This document shows, piece after piece, positions 1 through 12,980 of a stretch of 64,000 bases of DNA. The position numbers were made by a program, and so were the translations under genes. Source of the stretch: Alnus glutinosa (taxonomy: Eukaryota; Streptophyta; Magnoliopsida; Fagales; Betulaceae); contig NC_084886.1 of NCBI RefSeq assembly GCF_958979055.1, positions 52,807,102-52,871,101 of the forward strand. Direction: 5' to 3'. The notes below the pieces were generated by a model, which searched no databases, was not told where the DNA came from, and saw only the letters and a list, made by a program, of their open reading frames with translations. Each line of letters begins with the position of its first letter. Within the stretch, counting starts at the first letter, position 1.

Positions 1-70
1 TGTGTAGTCCTCTCAGTTCTCCTTCCGTCATAGGAAATCCCCCAAGAAAATTCCCTTCATCTTCCGCCAT
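1..70 (-). CDS. 5' end of an unidentified gene, cut by the left edge
   Basis: Reading leftwards from an ATG at 70-68, 23 codons stay open to the window edge; the peptide begins MAEDEGNFLGGF. The region upstream of the ATG (71-110) is purine-rich on the coding strand, like a plant leader. Its balanced base composition contrasts with the AT-rich repeats that begin near 130. I do not recognise the protein, and 23 residues cannot support a function. It could be a chance open frame. Confidence 0.35.
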   Translation of the reverse strand, partial: MAEDEGNFLGGFPMTEGELRGLH

Positions 71-129
71 GATCTCTTGTCAGAAAGAGAAAGGGAGAAA
101 GCTAAGGGCCAATAATGTGTTAGTTCTAT

Positions 130-2763
130 AGATTCTTACTATTAATCCTACTATAATACTGTGATAATCAAAATTCAGGTTTTTTTCTTTTTATTTTTTT
201 TTTACGCTTCTTTCAATTTTATACTATACGTATGAGAATATTTGAATATTTTAATTTATATGAATTAAAAATAAAAATATGGTTATTTTGATAGTAAAAT
301 TTTATGTGATTTATATATTCATGCAATGTTCTTTGTGCAATGGAGAATTATAACACGTGGTGTGAACTCATAATTTTTAAACACTAAACTAGTTTTTTAA
401 GTAAAATAAACTGGTGAATTTTAAAGGTTGAACCGATTTTGTCATGATTTTAATAAATTTATTGTGTATTTAATGAAAAAGATCATGAGTGTGTTAATCT
501 TCGTGAAACCAAAATAAGGAATTTTTTTGCATTATATCATTAAGTGTCATTATAGCATTAAGTTGTAAGATTTTTTAAAAAATTAAAATTAAAAACATGC
601 ATTAATTCTAAATGGTCAGATTTTTTTTTCTCTAAAATTTTATTTCAAAATTTTTCCATATATGAGATTTCATTAAGTTCAAAATTTTAATATATAATAT
701 TGTTGTTTCAGAATTTACGACTCTCATAAATTATAAAGAGACAAAATTTAAAACTAAAAACGTACTAAATTAACTACTCATAATTGACCATATAGGTATT
801 GCATACATTAATTCTAAAGAAACTGTACAAGTAAACTGAAAAGTCATATTACTCTTTTAGATTGGTTATTTATATCTTTCTCTTTAGGGTTTGAAACATC
901 TTGAATTGTGAAATTAAGAGTATATAGCAGCGACATTTAAGAGAAGAAAAAAGTGTTAAAGTACATAATTTTTTTTAAGGACTTTGCTTTGCTTTCTTCT
1001 TCTTCTTCTTCTTTTATATTTTATATTTTATATTTTATTTTTGGTTTTGTGGAGGTTGAATGACTTTGTGTTTTATGTATTTTTATAATTAAAATCTAGG
1101 TATTCTTCTGTTATTTTTTTCTTTCTTTATACTTTTTGTTTTCAATCAAGTCTACCCATGGAAATAATTTTTCATGAAAAATGTTTATTTTTCTCTGTAT
1201 TTTTTTTTCCTTGATGTTCATAATTATTTACGTTTTATCAGTATTGAAATATAATAGGTATCACACAAAGATTCCTACTAATTTTGTATTGATGCTTTGA
1301 TATTTAGATTAAATTATGTATTCTTCTTGATTTTTTTTTCTTTATACTTTTCATTTTAAACCATGTATACCTATGTGATCAAAGATTTAAACATGTTTTA
1401 ATGTATATGGATTAAACTAAGGTAAAGAATCTTATGTTTTTCCCATTTTTTTTTTTTTTTTTTTCCGTTTATGTGATTTACAAAAATTTATTTGATTGGC
1501 GTGCATAAAAGGAATAAAAATACTTTGAAACACCAAAGATATATTAAGCATTGAACATGATGCGATAATTTATTTGATTGCGTTAAATGTTTAATGAAAG
1601 ATTTTGTTTTATTTTGTATTTGTAAAAAAAAATATTTTGTTTAGTTTGTTCAATATTTTTTTATATGTTTATAATTACTTTGGTTTTATTTGTATTTAAA
1701 TATAATAGCTATCACACTAACAATATCATAGATTCATGCTAATTTTTTTTATTAATGCTTTGGTAATTAGATTAAACCATGTTTTCTTCTTACTATTTTT
1801 TTTTTTCTTTATACTTCTTTTTTGTTATAAATTATTCATATGGGTACAAATATTTTAACATGTTTTAATTTATATGGATTAAACTAAAATTAAGTGTCTT
1901 ATTTTTTAGTTCATTTGAATTTTTTATGGAATATTTTTGTTTTCGTTTCTATGATTTACTGTATTTTTAGCCATTTTGTTTAGCTTGTTATGTATTTTTT
2001 TTTTAGAATGTTCAAAATTATATGGGTTTATTTGTATTGAAATGTAATATATATCACACCAATAATATTAGAGGCTCCTGCTAATTTTTTTTTATTAATG
2101 CTTTGATAATCATAATCTATGGGTTTTCCTCTTAATTTTTTTTTTTATTTTCTTTATACCTCTTTTCATTTTAAACTACTGATATGTGAACAAATATTTT
2201 AATATGTTTTAATTTATATGGATTAAAATAAAATTAATGGTCTTATTTTTTAATATATTTGAATATTTAATGGTGTTTTTTTTGAATGATTCACTCAGTT
2301 TTTTTTTTTGAAATGTTTTTTTTTTTTTTTTTTTTTTCTGTTTTTGAAAGCAAAATTTGGCAAAAAAATTACTTGATTAAGCATTGAACGTGTTGTGAAA
2401 TGATTTATTTGATTGCATTAAATGTTGAGTGAAATTTTTTGTTTTATTTTGTAAGATTTGGCTTAGGTGCTGTAAAAATAAATTACATCACCATATTGAC
2501 CATTAGAAAAACTACAACACTTATGCCGTGATATTTGAAATTTTGATTTTCTTTTTACTATTTTTTTTATATATACTTCTTTTCGTTATAAATTACATCT
2601 ATGTGAACAAATATTTTTAAAAAAATTACTATTTTTTGGGTATGATAATTTTTTTTTACAAGCGTTTTTTAACTTATAATAAAAAGTACGATAAAAATGT
2701 GTTTAAATTTTGAAATTAAATTATAATGAAGAATCCTGTGCATTAGGCGGGTTATGAGCTAGC
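130..2763 (+). mobile_element. Helitron-like AT-rich element, decayed, 3' end at 2763
   Basis: This very AT-rich stretch has no convincing gene. It is built from diverged copies of a block of several hundred bases, recognisable near 140, 1250, 1720, 2070 and again at 3140 and 3440. Each copy contains a 'gctttgataatca' type string, a T-run and 'ttaatttatatggatt'. It closes with GGCGGGTTATGAGCTAGC at 2746-2763, which resembles the plant Helitron 3' end (short GC-rich stem, then CTRRT; here CTAGC). The left end near 130 is a guess. No Rep/helicase frame was found, so it would be non-autonomous. Confidence 0.45.
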
Positions 2764-4117
2764 ATATATATAAAAGTCGAGTTCTTCCTTAGAATGGCAT
2801 AGAATGGTGACACGTGGCATGGACCCATACTTTTTAGTGATTAAACCGATCCTTTAAATACGGAACCAATCTTTTAAATAAAATTTAACCAGTCAATTTA
2901 ATATCTCTCTCTATTAATGATACAATTTGTATATCTCTCTCAATTAATGATATAATTAAAGGTGTTTCTTTAGTATTTTATATTTTTTGTTGAAATCTAA
3001 TTAAATATGTTTCCATTTTGTTTGTGAAATTTTTGGTTGAACAATCCTTCATTTGAATGTTTATGAGATTTTATTTTTGTTCATTTGCTTTTTCAAATGA
3101 TCATATTCTTTAGGATTGGAATATAATAGATATCACATCGACAATAAAAATAAATTCCTGCTAATTTTATATTTTATGCTTTAATAAGCAAAATCATGAT
3201 TTTCTTCTTGCTATTTTTCTTCTTCACACTTATTTTCATTCTAAACTACACTCATGGGAACAAAGATTTTAACATGTTTTAATTTATATGAAATAAACTA
3301 AAAATAAGGGTCTTATGTTTTAATTCATTTGAATGTTTTATGAGATAGTTTGAAATGATTTTTTTTTTTTTTTACTGTTCAAAATTATATGGATTTTATT
3401 TTTATTAAAACATAATAGGTACGTATCACATTAACAATATCATAGATTCTTACTATTAATCCTATTATTAATCTTTGATAATCAAAATCCAAGTTTTTAT
3501 CTTGCTATTTTTTTTTTTCTTTACGCTTCTTTCCATTTTAAACTACACATATGAGAATATTTTAAATGTCTTAATTATATGGATTAAAACTAAAATTATG
3601 GTTCTTTTGATTGTAAAATTTTATGTAATTTATATATTCATCCAATGTTCTTTGCACAATAAAGAATTATGACATGTGGCGTGAACCCATCATTTTTAAA
3701 CACTGAACCGGTTTTTTAAGTTAAAAAAACTTGTGAATTTTAAATGTTGAACCAGTTTTGTCATGATTTTAATAAATTTATTGTACTTTAATGAAAAAGA
3801 TCATGGGTATTAATCTTCATGAGACCAAAATAAGGATTTTTTCGCATTATATCATTAAGTGTCATTATGGCCACATTAAGTTGTGAGATTTTTTTTAAAA
3901 AAATTAAAATTAGAATCATGCATTAATTATAAGTGGTCAAGTTTTTTTTTTTCTCCAAAATTTTATTTCAAAAATTTTCCTTATATGAGATTTTATTAAG
4001 TTCAAAATTTTAATGTACAATATTATGGTTTCATAATTTACGACTCTCCAAAATTATAGAAAGACAAAATTTAAAACTAAGAACGTACTACATTAACTAC
4101 TCATAATTGACCATATA

Positions 4118-7100
4118 TGTAATGCCCCATATTTTATTAGACATAATATTATAATAATAATAATACAAGACTTATTAAGTAAACTAAGTAACTTGATCAA
4201 CAAGTTGAAAAAAAAAAAACAATAGCAACAACTTGCACAGCAAGTTGTCTTATTTTTTTTTTACTCTTTCTTCTTTCCTTTTTTCTTTCTTCTTATTTTC
4301 TTCCTCCTCACTTCTCTCTTCTTCCGCCCAAGACATGATCACAGAGAGAGCAGAGAGAGAGTTTGAGAGAGAGATCGGGAGAGAGGAAGAGTTAAGAGAT
4401 CGGGAGAAGGAGAGGGAGCCAGAGATGGAGTCGGACCCGGAACCCAGGGGACCCGATCCTCTGTGGGCGGTGGCCATAACCGAAATCCGGCGAGGCAGGA
4501 AGAGGTCTGGTGAGTCGTGAAACCAGAGGAGGCCGATCCTCCATGTGTCATCGGAGGCGCAATTTCTGGCGATTCCGGTGAACCCGTGACTGAGTGACCC
4601 GTTGAATTCGAGAGACCCAGTCCTCCGTGGCGATTCCCGGCGACCAGAAACCGAAATCCAGCGATTGAGGAGCTCCAACGGAACCCAGGAGCTTGGACCA
4701 GCGACCCGTGAGCCTAGAAAACCCGAGAGACCCGAGAACCCGTGACCCGTGAAACCCGACCCTCTAGGAACAGTTTTTCCGGCGGAATCAGTGGCGAATT
4801 CCGGTGGATTTGCTATGAAAATCCTTGGGGTAATTTCTAAAAACCTATGATGATTTATTTTGGGGATTAATTTGCTTATTATGGAATTAGGGTTTAATTA
4901 TTTTGGGGCTTTTCAATCGATTGTGTTTAAATAGGTTGGTTGAGTGTTTGTGGGTATTCTGTTTTCTGTTCTTGGCTGATTCAGTGGGTGTATGAGTGCG
5001 GCAGATTTGGGTTTCTTGTGTGTCTTAACCGATTATGTAGTGTTTGGATTTATGATGCTTTTGGCCAAATGGTTTTGAGGTTAAAATTGTCTTTGTTGTG
5101 ACTGTGATGGACTGATTTGAGGTGTTCGGCCATGTTTTAATTTTGGGTAGACTCTCCTAATTTGGCAGTGTATGTAGTTGTTAGACTTGTGATATTTCAT
5201 GTTGAATTTTTGTTGCTGGAATTATTTTGGGATCGGTTGCGTTGTGGAGATTTGATGATGAGTGTTCTGATTTGGTGGTTTTGTGGACTGGATTGTGAAA
5301 TGGCCGAGAGGCTACTGTTTTTGGGTTTTGCTAGCCGATTAGTTTTTCTCTGTCAACAGTGTTTTGATTAGCTGGCTTGTGATGATTTTGGAAGCTAGAA
5401 TTTTTGTAGAATGATTATGTGTTTATGATATTGATGATTTTGAGTTGGATTTTTATTACTTGTGTTCCCAGTGTATTGTGTAAAAAGGGTGTGGATCTAG
5501 ATGATAAATTATTAATTAGAGGTTTTGGTTTTTAACGGATTGTGTGTTTGAGCGGTATTTTGGGGATAATGATTCACGGCGGATCAATTTTAGGAGCCTT
5601 TAATTTCTATTTAACCGATTATGTGGGCAATAGCCGTGGGTAGTGTTATGGGTTGTGGTGTTGATAATTGAATGTGTACTGATTTCGAGTATTTCCCGGT
5701 TGCTTGGCATTTGGATTGATTATTTCTGTCTTGACCAAATGGGAAGAATTTGGAAGTTAATTATTGTTGGTGTATGGTTGTGTGGGCGTGATTCTGCTTG
5801 GTTAGGATTATTGAGTTATGGTTACTGTTCTAATTGTGAGTGATTTTGGGATGATTTGCCTTGGGCTTGGGATCTAGTTGAATTGGTAGACTTTGTATTA
5901 AAAATTGAATCTTATATGTTTTAATTTTTGGATAGAGATTTGTATGTATATATATATAGGATAATTTAGTTTAAGTCTTAGAATTGAAATTTCAGAACGC
6001 TCTGTTAAATTTATCCTTGTATTTTATTTAGGTAAAAGCTCGATCTTGACGTTAATGGCAAATTCAGGTAAGGGGATACAACACCGAAAAACCCCCAACA
6101 AGATTTTATTGCAAATCTTTTGAAAAAGTGTTGGAGAATTTTCACCAAACATTTACTTATGTGGTTTTAATGTCAAGATTTTATTATTCATATGTTATTA
6201 TTCAAGAATTTTGTGCATAAATCACAGTTATGATTAATAGCATTTTAAAGTTATGGTTTATGCATAATTATAGTTAAGACTAAGAGCACTTCAAAGTTAT
6301 GGATTATGCATACTTACAAGAATATAGTTTTGAAAGAAAAGAGAATCTAAAGTTTTAATTCTGCACATGACTATAGTTATGAGAGCGGCTCTTACAATTT
6401 TAAAGTAAAATGTACAGTTATAGCAGAGCCTACAGAATTACAAGAAAACGTTCATGTGCAGTAATTGTTTAACCCTGAGGTACTATTACAGTTGGAATCG
6501 GTACCATATAGGGTAGCATGACAAGCATACCGAAAGACAGTGTGTGCTACCAATTGGGATTGGCCTTCACATAGGGAAGATCCCCAACCCGGTGACTCTC
6601 CCCTGTGACGACAGGCTGAGTCCATAGGTCATTGGGACAAAAGCCAACGTGCTCCGCTCACAAGTAACAACGGTGTAGAGTATGTAAAGGGTTAAACCAT
6701 AGTTACAGTTTTAAAGAGAAAATAAACTAAAAGAATTTACTGGATCATTATAAAATCTGTTTAATTGGTCATTTTGTTATTCTGCATAAACTGTCATTCT
6801 TATGCCATTACTCATATTCCTTATTCACTACTCATAAATTCTATTCAATTGTTCATTATGTTATTCTGCATAAACTGTCATTCTTATGCCATTACTCATA
6901 TTCCTCATTCACTACTCATAAATTCTGTTTAATTGTTCATTATGTTATTATGTATAAACTGTCATTTTTATGCCATTACTCATATTTCTCATTCACTTAC
7001 CCATAAATTCTGTTTAATTGTTCATTATGTTATTTTGCATAAACTGTCATTATGCATGACTAAAAATTATGGAAAGAAGATTTTACAGAATGTTTTATTT

Positions 7101-7427
7101 CCCTGATGATGTAATTTTCTTACTGAGTTGTCAAACTTACCCTTTTTTCCCCCACCTCTTTTCAGATGACCCAGTAAGACGAAGTCATTTCCTTGTAAAG
7201 GCGTAGACCTCGTTAAGAGCAATAGATCGTTGTGAACTGGCCAAACCTTAAATTTGTATAGTATGTTCCTTTTGGAGTTCATGGCTTTGTAAAGAATTAT
7301 TAATAGACAGAAATTATAAAATAGGAAGTTAGAACTTAAATATTGTAAATGCACGCTTCCATTTAAATATTTTTTTTTGTTTAACTCTCAAGTTCGCGTT
7401 TCTCCTTATATCTCAAAATGGGGGCGT
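4118..7427 (+). mobile_element. LTR-type non-coding element (copy 0), 3.3 kb
   Basis: The element starts TGTAATGCCCC and is flanked by a 5-bp duplication ATATA (4113-4117 and 7428-7432). The empty site is visible in the homologous repeat at 785-805. About 0.7 kb in, after a GA/CT-rich leader, it shares a block around 4813 with the copy at 46176 ('aaaatccttggggtaattt'). No reverse transcriptase, integrase or internal region is present. The end, GGGGGCGT, departs from the canonical CA. The frames at 4233-4678 lie in simple GA/CT and GC-rich leader sequence and are not conserved as protein. A solo LTR or a non-autonomous LTR element fits best. Confidence 0.55.
6740..7060. repeat. Minisatellite, about 84-bp unit, four copies
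   Basis: The string 'gcataaactgtcatt' or a close variant recurs at about 6783, 6867, 6951 and 7036, giving a period near 84 bp. The copies are well conserved, so the array is younger than the host element. Confidence 0.8.
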
Positions 7428-9082
7428 ATATAGGTATTGCATGCATTAATTATAAGATGTCAGATTTTGTTTTTTTTTTTCTTCAAAATTTTATTTCAAA
7501 AATTTTCCTTATATGAGATTTCATTAAGTTCAAAATTTTAATGTACAATATTATGATTTCAGAATTGACGACTCTAAAACATTATAGAGAGACAAAATTT
7601 AAAACTAAGAACGTACTACATTAACTACTCATAATTGACCATATAATTTTGTTTTGAATTACATAATTTTGTTTTGGTTTTGTGGAGGTTGAAGGACTTT
7701 AGATTTTATGCATTTTTATAATTAGAATCTTGATATTCTTATGCTTTTTTTTTTTTTTTTTTTTTTTTTTTTTCTTCTTCTTTATACTTTCCGTTTTCAA
7801 CCATGTCTACCTATAGGAATAAATTTTCTTTGTATTTTTTTTCCTAATGTTTAGAATTATTTGCGTTTTATTTGTATTAAAATATAATAGGTATCACACA
7901 AAGGTTTCTACTAATTTTGTATTAATGCTTTGATATTTAGATTAAACTATGTATTTTCTTTTTGATATTTTTTTTTCTTTATATTTTTCATTTTAAACCA
8001 TGTATACCTATGTGATCAAAGATTTAAACATTTTTTAATGTATATGGATTAAACTAAGATAAAGACTTATGTTTTCCAAAATTTAATTTTTTTTTTCATT
8101 TATATGATTTACTCAATTTTTAGCCATTTTTTGAAAGTGTTTTAATGCTTGTGAAAGCAAAACAAGGCAAAAATTTATTTGATTGTTGTGCATAAAAAGA
8201 ATATAAATACTTTTGAAACACCGAAGAGATATTAAGCATTGAACATGATGTGATAATTTATTTGATTGCTATGTATTTTTTTTAGAATGTTTAAAATTAT
8301 ATGGGTTTTATTTGTATCGAAATGTAATATGTATCACGCCAATAATATTAGAGACTCTTGCTAATTTTTTTTTTATTAATGCTTTGATAATCATAATTTA
8401 CTGGTTTTCTTCTTGTTTTTTTGCTTCTTTTTTTTTTATTTTTTTTATTTTTTTTTATACTTCTTTCCATTTTAAACTACTGATATGAGAACAAAGATTT
8501 TAATATGTTTTAATTTATATGGATTAAAATAAAGTTAAAGAGTTATTTTTTAATATATTTGAATATTTTTTTTTTGGTATGATTCACTCGAAAAAAAAAT
8601 TGAAGTGTTTTTTCTGCTTTTGAAAGCAAATAAGGCAAAAAAAAATTATTTGATTAAGCATTGAACGTGATATGAGATGATTTATTTGATTTATTAAATG
8701 TTGAGTGAAAAATTTTGTTTTATTTTATAGGATTTGGCTTAGTTGCTGTAAAATAAAATTACAGCACCGTCTTACCATTGAAAAAACTACAGCACCTATG
8801 CTGTAATATTTGGAATTTAGATTTTATTTTTGCTATTTTTTTTAATACTTCTTTTCGTTATAACCTACACCTATGTGGATAAATATTTTAAAAAGTTTTA
8901 CTTTTTTTGGGTTAAAATAAAATTAAGGGTCTTAACCTTTATTGTCTTTTTATTGAAAGATGTGTGATATATATATTGTTTACAAGCATTTTTTAACCTA
9001 TAATGAACAGACTAAATATGTTTAAATTCAGAAACTAAATTATAATGAAGAGTCCCATACGTAACGCGGGTTATGAGCTAGT

Positions 9083-9391
9083 ATAGATAATTTAAATTCG
9101 GGTTAAGAAGTCTACGGTTACAAGCCAAGACGAACCAAGAAAAAATTCATTATGAAAAGATGGAAAGTAATGAAAGAAAAATCACTTAATCCCAAAAACT
9201 TCAATTGACCCAAAGAATTAGGAAAAGGGAAAAACTTCTCTTAATTCTCGGAGTGCCGTGCGGCATAACACCATGTGAGAAAACTAGAAAAGTCTTCCTG
9301 AAGTCTTTGCGCTGTTTCTCTAAATGGCCGAAATAGATTTTTCTTCGATATCAAGTGAATTGTTCGGTCAAAGTTTATCCAAGAAGCTAAT
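9083..9391. other. Truncated polygalacturonase-cluster spacer
   Basis: This stretch matches 19726-20025, 25158-25457 and 30590-30905, including the block 'ctcggagtgccgtgcggca' (9247-9265). It shows that the spacer downstream of PG1 belongs to the same tandem family as the spacers between PG1, PG2 and PG3. Whatever gene lay to its left has been replaced by Helitron sequence. Confidence 0.7.
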
Positions 9392-10092
9392 GCTATGTTT
9401 GTTTTAACGTAAAATAGTTTTGTTGTAAAATATTTTTTGACATTTGATTCGCACGAAAAAATTACAAAAGGTAAAAATGCAATTGTTGCCGAAATCCGGC
9501 AACATCCGGTTGCCGTTGTTGGATTCCGACGAATATGTTTGGCCGGATTCCAGCCATTTTGGCCAAAACTGGCTGGATCAGTGGCTGAATCCATCCAGAT
9601 ACGACCGTATTCCGACCATTTTGGCCAAATTCGGTCGGATCTGTGGCTGGATCCATCCATCCGGTTGGATCCCAGCCATTTTGACCGAATCCGACCAGAT
9701 CAGTTGTCAGATCCATCCACATCCGGTTGGATCCCAGCCAGATTCGACCGGAATTTGGTATCCGATGACGGTGGCCGGATGTCGCCAGATTCTGGCGCGT
9801 GCAGTATTCTGGTGGCCAGATGTTGCCGGATTCCGGTGCCGCCTGGATTCCAACAATCGAGTATTGTCGGGTTTCAGCAATCAGATATCAAACGTACGTG
9901 CAATAACAAAGAGTTTAATTCCAAAAAACGATTTACGGTTTTAAAAACCGTAAATCGTTTTCAAAAATTAAGGAAACTTTTACCGTCAAACCGAAAATGA
10001 TTTTCGTTGACCATTATTTTTGCCCCTACCAAATACCGTAAAATGTCGAAATTATTTTTCAGAAATCATTTTACTCCGAAACAAACGGATCG
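9392..10092. mobile_element. TIR-bearing insertion with an internal minisatellite
   Basis: The sequence interrupts the spacer between 'ccaagaagcta' and 'agtgaaaacagag', which are contiguous in the paralogous spacers (for example 30902-30925). The ends are imperfect inverted repeats: a left segment with 'tgtttgttttaacgtaaaat' pairs with a right segment that reads 'ccgtttgtttcggagtaaaa' on the other strand. The interior (9535-9745) has about three copies of a 61-bp repeat built on 'ccattttggccaaa' and 'ggatccatcc'. Overlapping frames here (9437-10000 and others) come from this repeat. The superfamily is unresolved because no clean target duplication was found. Confidence 0.5.
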
Positions 10093-10585
10093 TAAGTGAA
10101 AACAGAGACATGTAAGTGTGATAAAATGTAAGGAGTTTAAGGAGAAGCACAAAATCAACAAGGAATGGGCCCATGCTTCACTTGAGAAATACAAGTCAAC
10201 CATGCTACAACTAGCGTCAGAAAAATAGGATAATTCTACAAATATATAAAGTGTTCATAAAAATTAAAGTGATTTTTAAAATTATCATTAAATGTGTGAT
10301 TTTGAAATTAATGATGATTTTGATTAAATAATAATTTTAAAATTTATCTCATTTTTTAATGACATTTGATAGACTTTTAATGTACATGTAAAATTATTTG
10401 AAAAAATATGCCATGAACGGTCAACAGAGACGCCGGGTGTTTAGGCAAATCATTTTTTTTTTTCTCTTAATATTAATAAGAATTCATCCATATGATGTAA
10501 AAGTATAAGATTTTTTTTTTTTGGTTGACGAGAGGAAAATGAAGAAACTTGTACAATAATGTGAAAAATTGATTGACGTGACATC
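10093..10585. other. Cluster spacer, continued
   Basis: This matches the spacer downstream of the other genes (20028-20170, and 30915-31370 over its full length), with 'gtgaaaacagagacatgtaa' near its start. No gene was found. Confidence 0.65.
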
Positions 10586-10602
10586 AAGTAAAGAAAAGTT
10601 TT

Positions 10603-11788
10603 TGCTCCCTTCCTTTTTCTCTCTCTCTCCAAAACCTCTCCAAAAGCCAGTTTTTGTTCGCCGAGGAGCGGGGCTAGCCCCCCTCCTCCCGGCCTTTGTT
10701 GTGTCCTCTTAGACCCTCGGGGCTTTAGAGGTTTTGATTCCTCCCTGGGTTGGTCCAATGGAGGCTAGAGTCTCCCAACCAATAGGGTTGTGGAGTTTTG
10801 TCCCCCCGGACTTGTTCCGGTGGTGGTTTTAGTCCCCTAGTCCGTTTTGGACTATGGTGGTTTTGTTTCTTTATTTGTTTCTCGTTGTTTTTTCTGTTTT
10901 GTTTGGTAAAAACACCCATTCAGAGGCCCTGAAGCGGAGAAGCTGTTGTTGGTGCCGCCGGTGGGTAGATCTGGAAGAGGCTTAAATTCACAATTTTCTT
11001 TGCTGCCAGATCTACTCAGTTCCATCCATGTTCTGACGACACGCGCCACCCAGCCGCCCCCGTCGTCGTCCTCTGCTCCCTCCACCGTCCTTTCCGGTCG
11101 AGTCGCTCAAAGGTCATCGGCGCGTGGTGTGCACGTGCTTGGGGTTTTCCTCCCTCTGGATAGGCGTGTGTGCCACGCTCGCATCTTTTGCCGGTTCTGG
11201 TTGTGGCCGAGGCTTTCCGGTGGTCGTCCGCTGCTGCGGCTCTTTCTGTGCCTCACGCGACGTCGCCGGTGGAGGCGCGTGGGCTCCACGCGCCGTCGAC
11301 GACAGTTTTTCCTCCGACGGCTGCCTCTTTTTTGGGTGCTCTATGGTATTCTGTCCATCATCTGGCGGTTTTACTTTGTTTTTCAGGCTTAACACTAGTC
11401 ATTGGCTTTTTAGCCCAGAACGTGTGGCCTTCTCCCAGATCAAGTAACAGTTTTTATACTTCCGTAGAGGCACCCTTCTGTTTGGCTTGGGTTTCTTCGT
11501 AGCAACTGCCTATGATGGTTTGAGAGTTTTCTTCCCTAGATTGCTCCGCGCTCGATCAACCTAGTCATTGGTTTCCTGCCCAAATCGTGTGGCCTTCTCC
11601 CAGTTCAAGTAAAAGTTGTTTATGCTGTTGTAGGGGCACCTTTCTGTTTGGCTAGGTTTTGTTGTTAGCAATCTGTTTGTGGACTCATGATGTGTGTACA
11701 CCTATACGGTGGTTGAATTATGTACACCAATCTTGGTGGTTTCTTATGAGTCTTTAATGAAAAGCCTATAACTCTCTTTCAAAAAAAA
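10603..11788 (+). mobile_element. LINE-like retroposon with poly(A) and 17-bp target duplication
   Basis: The insert sits between two copies of AAGTAAAGAAAAGTTTT (10586-10602 and 11789-11805). It ends in an A-run (11781-11790) and is absent from the paralogous spacer near 21390. That is the signature of target-primed reverse transcription. The body is GC-rich with a leader-like start and an internal tandem duplication of roughly 170 bp (11395-11560 and 11565-11670, both with 'tgtggccttctccca'). Frames of 100-150 codons exist (10946-11392, 11124-11447) but resemble no ORF1 or reverse transcriptase I know. It may be an internally deleted LINE or a retrocopy of a transcript. Confidence 0.65.
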
Positions 11789-12032
11789 AAGTAAAGAAAA
11801 GTTTTAATTTTTTAATTTTTTTTTTGAGTAAAGTAAAAAACGTTGTTTGTTAAGGTAAACAAATGAATTTGATTTTTTTTTTAGAAGAAAGAAGAATACA
11901 TTACCAAAGGAATACACTAATTTGCAAATTTAATAGCCACAATACGTAGGATGCCAGAGGTAACAAGTGTTTTGTACTCTACCTGAACCATACCTCACAT
12001 GAAACATAGGATTCATAGAGATGTGACGACCC

Positions 12033-12073
<41 letters not shown>

Positions 12074-12980
12074 ATACAAACGGATCTTCACAGTGGCACG
12101 ACTATATGTCGCTCAGCCAACATAACGTACACGTTCCATAACATGTACCTGATATTCAGAGTTACATCTAACACAGCGGAATATAATAATCAATGTGTAG
12201 CGGAACATATATCAATAGTTGAAATATATCTAATACATAACTGTTATCAATAACAAGAATCGTTTACATGTCTAACTGATTAAAGCTTATAAAACATTTT
12301 ACTATAATTACATATCAAAATACAGGCTCATCAAATACGTAAACCACGTAGGACACGAGCCACAAATAAAATATCCAAAACACAGACTACCCATGAGTCC
12401 GTGATTTATGACTGGCGCGATGTGCTCCAATCATAGCATCCCATACGCTAGGTGGACGAGTCAATATCTATATCCACAGAACCTGCAACCAAAACATCAA
12501 TGTCTGCACGGTTGCGGGGGTTGCCGCATCCGTACAGGTGGAATTATGAGCCCACCGCCTTAGCATAAATAATTACACTAAGACCTCAGAGGTATACTAT
12601 TCACTGAGTTTTCGCAAAGAACCAACTTTTCATTTTTTTATAATCTCGCGTACACTATAACAGCTACCAATTTATTAACTTTTGTTTGAAAATCCCCATA
12701 GCTGATACAGCAAACACCGACTATTAGAAAACATTTAAAATATACTATGCAGCTGAGATTATACGTAGAAGTTCCATTGTGGGAGATAATTATATACATT
12801 CTCACCTACTATAATACTTTTACAATTGATGGCTCAATGCTTTTAAATCAATTATGCAGATTATCATGAAAACAACTATAAGAGACCTGTAAAAGCATAC
12901 CCTATATATCAAATCATGAAAACATCTCACTCATAAAAACAATGTTATGCATACCCAATTGCCAACCCGATCCATAACCT

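Larger units (their letters stand above)
2764..9082 (+). mobile_element. Second Helitron-like element, 3' end CTAGT at 9082, carrying a nested insertion
   Basis: It begins directly after the previous end with 'atatatataaaagtcgag' followed by 'gacacgtggca', a head arrangement seen in plant Helitrons. It ends GCGGGTTATGAGCTAGT at 9066-9082. The 37 bases before each of the two ends are clearly homologous. The right border is supported by paralogy: from 9083 the sequence matches the polygalacturonase spacer seen at 19726 and 25158. The body holds the same AT-rich repeat blocks as 130-2763 and is split by the 4118-7427 element. No coding capacity was seen. Confidence 0.5.

Noticed and set aside
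4233-4678. Open frames of 95-142 codons in LTR-type copy 0
   Set aside because: They lie in GA/CT-rich and GC-rich leader sequence of the element; the sister copy at 45660-46136 does not keep the same protein.
11124-11502. Overlapping frames of about 110 codons in the retroposon
   Set aside because: They have high GC with few stops by chance; no ORF1, zinc-knuckle or reverse transcriptase motif was seen.
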